DNA of 64,000 bases, from NCBI RefSeq assembly GCF_000250675.2, contig NC_018681.1, positions 558,001-622,000 on the forward strand, read 5' to 3'. Within the stretch, counting starts at the first letter, position 1. The number at the start of each line of letters is the position of its first letter. The notes under the pieces were generated by a model, which saw only the letters and a list, made by a program, of their open reading frames with translations, had not been told where the DNA came from and ran no database searches. The DNA is from Nocardia brasiliensis ATCC 700358 (GTDB lineage: Bacteria; Actinomycetota; Actinomycetes; Mycobacteriales; Mycobacteriaceae). Made by a program: the position numbers and the translations under genes. Shown one piece after another: positions 60,618-64,000 of this stretch.

Positions 60618-62170
60618 CACGAAATCTCCTCACGTAGTTGACGCTTGAGCACTTTCCCGGCGGCGCTGTAGGGCAGCTGATCGCGGAATTCCACGAATCG
60701 CGGCACCTTGAAGTTGGCCAGCACGGTGGTGGCGTGCGCGCGCACCTGTTCTTCGGTGAGCGTCGCGCCTGCCTTGCGGACGACGAAAGCCTTGCCCACC
60801 TCGCCCATCCGGGTGTCCGGCACCCCGACGACCGCGGATTCGGCCACGCCGTCCAACCTGGCGAGGGCTTGCTCGACTTCGGCCGGATATACGTTGAATC
60901 CGCCGGAGATGTACATGTCCTTGAGTCGGTCGGTGATCTTCAGATAGCCGCGCTCGTCGACCGTGCCGATGTCGCCGGTGTGCAACCAGCCGTCGGAATC
61001 GATGGCGGCGGCGGTGCTTTCGGGGTCGTCGAGGTAGCCGAGCATCACGTTCGGCCCGCGCAGCAGCACCTCGCCGTCGTCGGCGAGGCGCAGTTCGAAC
61101 TCCGCGATCGGCCGGCCGCAGGTGCCCGCGATGGTCGCCGCGTCGTCGTCGGTGCGGCACATGGTGCCGAACCCGGAGGCTTCGGACAGGCCGTAGGCGG
61201 TGAGCACGATGTCGAAGTCGAGTTCCTCGCGCATCCGTTCGATGAGCACCACCGGCACGGTCGCCGCGCCGGTCACCGCGATCCGCAGCGTGCCGAGGTC
61301 GAAGTCGCCACGTTGCGGGTGGTCGAGAATCGTCTGATAGATCGTCGGCGGGCCGGGCAGGACGGTGATCCGCTCTTCGCTTATCAGCCGCAACGTGACG
61401 GGCACGTCGAAGACCGCCTGCGGCACGATCGTGGCGCCGGTGACCAGGCAGGCCAGGATGCCCGCCTTGTAGCCGAAGTTGTGGAAGAACGGATTCACCA
61501 CGAGATACCGGTCGTCGCCGCGCAGTGTGGTGCATTCGGCCCAGGCTCGGACCACCGCGAGCGCCTGACGGTGCGCCACGAGCGTGCCCTTGCTGCGTCC
61601 GGTGGTGCCGGAGGTGAACAGGATGTCGGCGATATCGTCCGGCCGGACCGCCGACGCGCGGTCCTCGGCCTCGGCGAGCGTGGCCTTCTCCGCGATCCCG
61701 GCCAATTCGGACCAGTCGAACGCGGTGGCGTCGGTGGTCGCGGTGTCCGGTTCGACCGGGATGACGACCACTGTCTCGATGCTGAGATCCGGTGCGGTCG
61801 CGCGTAATTCGGCCAGGCGATCGCGCCCGAGGAAAGTTCCGGCGATGAACAGTGCCCGCGCGTCCACTCTGGCCAGCACGTCCGCGGCCTCCGCGGCGAC
61901 ATAGCGGGTGTTCAACGGCACCAAAGCGGCGCCGACGTAGTGCGCGCCGAGCGCGGCGACCACCCAGTGGTAGGTGTTCGGCGCCCACATCGCGACGCGG
62001 TCGCCGGCTTGCACACCGCGCGCGATCAGCGCCCGCGCCACGTCCAGGACCGCGGCGTGCAGTTGCGTCCAGTCCAGCGGGACCGCGCCGTCGGCGAGCG
62101 CGGGCGCGGCGCCGAAGGTCTGCGCGGCATGCCGCAGCGCCAGCGGTGTCGTCTGTGCAGGGGTTGTCAC
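60617..62170 (-). CDS. fadD3: HIP-CoA ligase FadD3
   Basis: An acyl-CoA synthetase (ANL superfamily) of 517 residues that activates HIP, the C/D-ring propionate, to HIP-CoA. The AMP-binding P-loop is ILFTSGTTGRSKGTLVAHRQ near residue 180, and YGLSEASGFGTMCRTDDD and GWLHTGDIGTVDERGYL follow. The C-terminal hinge and catalytic lysine lie in LKDMYISGGFNVYPAEVE and AAGKVLKRQLREE. It starts at GTG 62170. It heads the fadD3-echA-fadE31-32-33 operon downstream of a KstR2 operator. Confidence 0.93.
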   Translation of the reverse strand: MTTPAQTTPLALRHAAQTFGAAPALADGAVPLDWTQLHAAVLDVARALIARGVQAGDRVAMWAPNTYHWVVAALGAHYVGAALVPLNTRYVAAEAADVLARVDARALFIAGTFLGRDRLAELRATAPDLSIETVVVIPVEPDTATTDATAFDWSELAGIAEKATLAEAEDRASAVRPDDIADILFTSGTTGRSKGTLVAHRQALAVVRAWAECTTLRGDDRYLVVNPFFHNFGYKAGILACLVTGATIVPQAVFDVPVTLRLISEERITVLPGPPTIYQTILDHPQRGDFDLGTLRIAVTGAATVPVVLIERMREELDFDIVLTAYGLSEASGFGTMCRTDDDAATIAGTCGRPIAEFELRLADDGEVLLRGPNVMLGYLDDPESTAAAIDSDGWLHTGDIGTVDERGYLKITDRLKDMYISGGFNVYPAEVEQALARLDGVAESAVVGVPDTRMGEVGKAFVVRKAGATLTEEQVRAHATTVLANFKVPRFVEFRDQLPYSAAGKVLKRQLREEIS

Positions 62171-62217
62171 GGTTGTCCTTACCGTTCGTGCAGGGCACTT
62201 ATGTGCGCGCCCTACAA

Positions 62218-62231
62218 AGCAAGTGCTTGGT
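62218..62231. promoter_or_regulatory. KstR2 operator between fadD3 and fadE30
   Basis: AGCAAGTGCTTGGT fits the KstR2 motif AnCAAGnnCTTGnT at every fixed position. It lies 47 bases upstream of fadD3 and 16 bases upstream of fadE30, so it can govern both HIP operons. KstR2 is released by HIP-CoA. Confidence 0.88.
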
Positions 62232-62244
62232 AGGGTACCCTACC
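62229..62244. promoter_or_regulatory. Second palindrome overlapping the KstR2 operator
   Basis: GGTAGGGTACCCTACC is a perfect 16-base palindrome. It shares three bases with the KstR2 box and ends 3 bases before the fadE30 GTG. It does not match KstR or KstR2 motifs. Confidence 0.5.
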
Positions 62245-62247
62245 GGC

Positions 62248-63462
62248 GTGGGTGCGATCCAGACCTCAGAATCCGATACCGCCGGTTCGGGCGGGCGGTT
62301 TTCCGCGAGCGCGGACCAGCAATTCGCCGCCGACGTGCGCGAGTGGCTCGCGGACAACCTGAACGGCGAGTTCCGCGAGCTGCGCGGACTCGGCGGGCCG
62401 GGCCGCGAGCACGAGGCGTTCGACGAGCGCCTCGCCTGGGACCGGCATCTCGCCGCGGCCGGCTGGACCTGCCTCGGCTGGCCGGAAGAATACGGCGGCC
62501 GGGCGGCCAGCGTGCGCCAGCAGGTGATCTTCCACGAGGAGTACGCGAAAGCGAATGCGCCCGCGCGGGTTTCGCATGTCGGTGAAGAACTGCTCGGACC
62601 GACGGTGCTCGCCTTCGGCACCCAGGCGCAGCGCGATCGTTTCCTGCCCGGTATCCGCACCGTGTCCGAACTGTGGTGCCAGGGGTATTCCGAGCCCGGC
62701 GCGGGCTCGGACCTGGCCGCGATCACCACCTCGGCCCGCCGCGACGGCGACGAATGGTCGATCAACGGGCAGAAGATCTGGACGTCACTGGCCCACGTCG
62801 CCGACTGGTGCTTCGTGATCGCCCGGACCGAACCCGGTTCCACCCGCCACCACGGCCTGTCCTACCTGCTTGTTCCGATGAAACAGCCAGGCATCGATGT
62901 GCGGCCGATCATCCAGCTGACCGGCACCTCGGAGTTCAACGAGGTCTTCTTCGACGACGCGCGCACCGCCGCCGATCTGGTCGTCGGCGAACCGGGCGAT
63001 GGCTGGCGGATCGCCATGGGCACGCTGACATTCGAGCGGGGCATCTCCACGCTCGGCCAGCAGATCCGGTTCGCCAGAGAACTGGCCGATGTCGAGGCCT
63101 TGGCCCGGCGCACCGGCGCCGCAGCCGACCCGTTGATCGCGGAGCGGATCGATCGCGCCTGGGTCGGCCTGCGGGTGCTGCGCGCACACGCCATCCGCAC
63201 CATGCAGGGTGCGGGTGTCACCGACGGCGGTCAGGCCTCGGTCGCGAAACTGTTGTGGGCCAACTGGCATCGCGGACTCGGCGAACTGGCGATGGCCGTG
63301 CTGGGACCCGCGGGCCTGGTGGCCGACGAGGACGATCTGAACGAATGGCAGCGGCTGTACCTGTTCACCCGCGCCGACACCATCTACGGAGGTTCGAACG
63401 AAGTGCAGCGCAACATCATCGCCGAGCGGGTGCTCGGCCTACCGCGTGAGGCACGAGGATGA
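62248..63462 (+). CDS. fadE30: Acyl-CoA dehydrogenase FadE30
   Basis: HIP-branch acyl-CoA dehydrogenase of 404 residues. Distinctive segments match M. tuberculosis FadE30: GLGGPGREHEAFDERLAWD, GYSEPGAGSDLAAITTSAR, TSEFNEVFFDDARTAADLVVGEPGDGWR and YGGSNEVQRNIIAERVLGLPREA. GTG at 62248 gives an N-terminus about 20 residues longer than the mycobacterial one; with no other clear start it is kept. It overlaps ipdF by four bases. Confidence 0.9.
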   Translation: MGAIQTSESDTAGSGGRFSASADQQFAADVREWLADNLNGEFRELRGLGGPGREHEAFDERLAWDRHLAAAGWTCLGWPEEYGGRAASVRQQVIFHEEYAKANAPARVSHVGEELLGPTVLAFGTQAQRDRFLPGIRTVSELWCQGYSEPGAGSDLAAITTSARRDGDEWSINGQKIWTSLAHVADWCFVIARTEPGSTRHHGLSYLLVPMKQPGIDVRPIIQLTGTSEFNEVFFDDARTAADLVVGEPGDGWRIAMGTLTFERGISTLGQQIRFARELADVEALARRTGAAADPLIAERIDRAWVGLRVLRAHAIRTMQGAGVTDGGQASVAKLLWANWHRGLGELAMAVLGPAGLVADEDDLNEWQRLYLFTRADTIYGGSNEVQRNIIAERVLGLPREARG

Positions 63463-64000
63463 CCGACCTCTCCGTCGCGCCGCAGCCGGTTCCGGGACAC
63501 GGCCTGCTCACCGGCCGTGCCGCCGTCATCACCGCGGCCGCGGGTACCGGCATCGGCTCGGCCACCGCGCGCAGGCTGCTCGCGGAGGGCGCCGATGTGG
63601 TCGTCTCCGATTGGCACGAGCGGCGTTTGGCCGAGACGGCGGCCGAGCTCGCGGCCGAATTCCCGGACCGCAAGGTCGCCTCGATCGCCTGCGACGTGCA
63701 GCGCACTGAGCAGGTGAACGCGCTGGTGGCCGGAGCGGGCGAGGCGATCGGGCGGATCGACATCATGGTCAACAACGCCGGCCTCGGCGGGGAGACGCCG
63801 GTTGTCGACATGACCGACGAGCAGTGGGATCGCGTGCTCGACATCACCCTCAACGGCACCTTCCGCTGCACGCGCGCGGCGCTCAATTACTTCCGGGCCG
63901 CCGGACACGGTGGCGTGATCGTCAATAACGCGAGCGTGCTCGGCTGGCGCGCGCAGCACGGCCAAGCGCACTACGCCGCGGCCAAAGCCGGCGTGATGGC
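63459..64000 (+). CDS. ipdF: 5-OH-HIP-CoA dehydrogenase/reductase IpdF, cut by window end
   Basis: An SDR of the HIP branch; about 180 codons are present (the mycobacterial protein has about 260). The cofactor motif is AAGTGIGSATARRLL, NNAG appears in VNNAGLGGETPVVDMTD, and the catalytic Ser and Tyr-Lys lie in NNASVLGWRAQHGQAHYAAAK. The N-terminus LSVAPQPVPGHGLLTG matches IpdF (Rv3559c). It overlaps fadE30 (ATGA) and is co-transcribed. Confidence 0.92.
   Translation, partial: MTDLSVAPQPVPGHGLLTGRAAVITAAAGTGIGSATARRLLAEGADVVVSDWHERRLAETAAELAAEFPDRKVASIACDVQRTEQVNALVAGAGEAIGRIDIMVNNAGLGGETPVVDMTDEQWDRVLDITLNGTFRCTRAALNYFRAAGHGGVIVNNASVLGWRAQHGQAHYAAAKAGVM

Noticed and set aside
1..64000. tRNA, rRNA, riboswitch or transposase genes
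   Set aside because: Looked for, none recognised; absence of small structured RNAs cannot be proven by eye.

Overview
The window is high-GC actinobacterial chromosome, most like Nocardia or a close relative in the Mycobacteriales. The evidence is gene content and order. A radA / lpqE / carD-ispD-ispF-cysS-rlmB block matches the mycobacterial layout. It is followed by a large share of the cholesterol (steroid) catabolic regulon: kstR, fadE34, the igr operon, kstD, hsaEGF, hsaADCB, kshA, the fadD3/fadE31-33 operon, fadE30 and ipdF. No rRNA, tRNA, CRISPR array or transposase was seen.

Layout. (1) 1-6.6 kb: core genes (RadA C-terminus cut by the window edge, LpqE lipoprotein, CarD, two MEP-pathway enzymes, CysRS, RlmB). 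(2) 6.6-14.3 kb: an acyl-CoA dehydrogenase/crotonase pair, a ZnuABC zinc importer with a candidate Zur box, and a trehalose-phosphatase/GH15 fusion. (3) 14.7-22.5 kb: KstR repressor divergent from fadE34-chsE1-chsE2-chsH2-chsH1-ltp2, which remove the last part of the cholesterol side chain, with a perfect KstR operator between them. (4) 22.5-30.9 kb: unrelated genes (exported agmatine-deiminase-like lipoprotein with a divergent TetR, NUDIX, VapBC, ZapE, and a MoxR/DUF58/DUF4129 operon). (5) 30.9-38.1 kb: hsd4B-kstD divergent from a second KstD-like flavoprotein plus hsaE-hsaG-hsaF, again with a KstR operator. (6) 38-49.4 kb: small oxidoreductases and regulators, hsaA-D-C-B divergent from kshA with two KstR operators, then broken genes, 56-bp tandem repeats and a nitronate monooxygenase. 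(7) 49.4-53.3 kb: repeat-rich DNA, a phosphotransferase, DUF427, and an MFS pump with its MarR. (8) 53.5-56.4 kb: a WXG100-linked polymorphic toxin with an ADP-ribosyltransferase tip, a putative immunity gene, a broken second toxin tip and a second paralogous immunity gene. (9) 56.5-64 kb: fadD3-echA-fadE31-fadE32-fadE33 divergent from fadE30-ipdF, with a perfect KstR2 operator between them.

How the genes work together: Ltp2, ChsE1/E2, ChsH1/H2 and FadE34 shorten the side chain. KstD and KshA open ring B. HsaA-D oxidise and split ring A. HsaE-G turn the C6 fragment into pyruvate and propionyl-CoA. FadD3, FadE30-33 and IpdF act on the remaining C/D-ring propionate (HIP). KshB, Cyp125, KstR2, the Mce4 importer and the other HIP enzymes (IpdAB, IpdC) were not found here. 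The most novel part is the toxin/immunity cassette at 53.5-56.4 kb. Motif comparisons and family names come from reading the sequence and from memory of the families; no database search was run.
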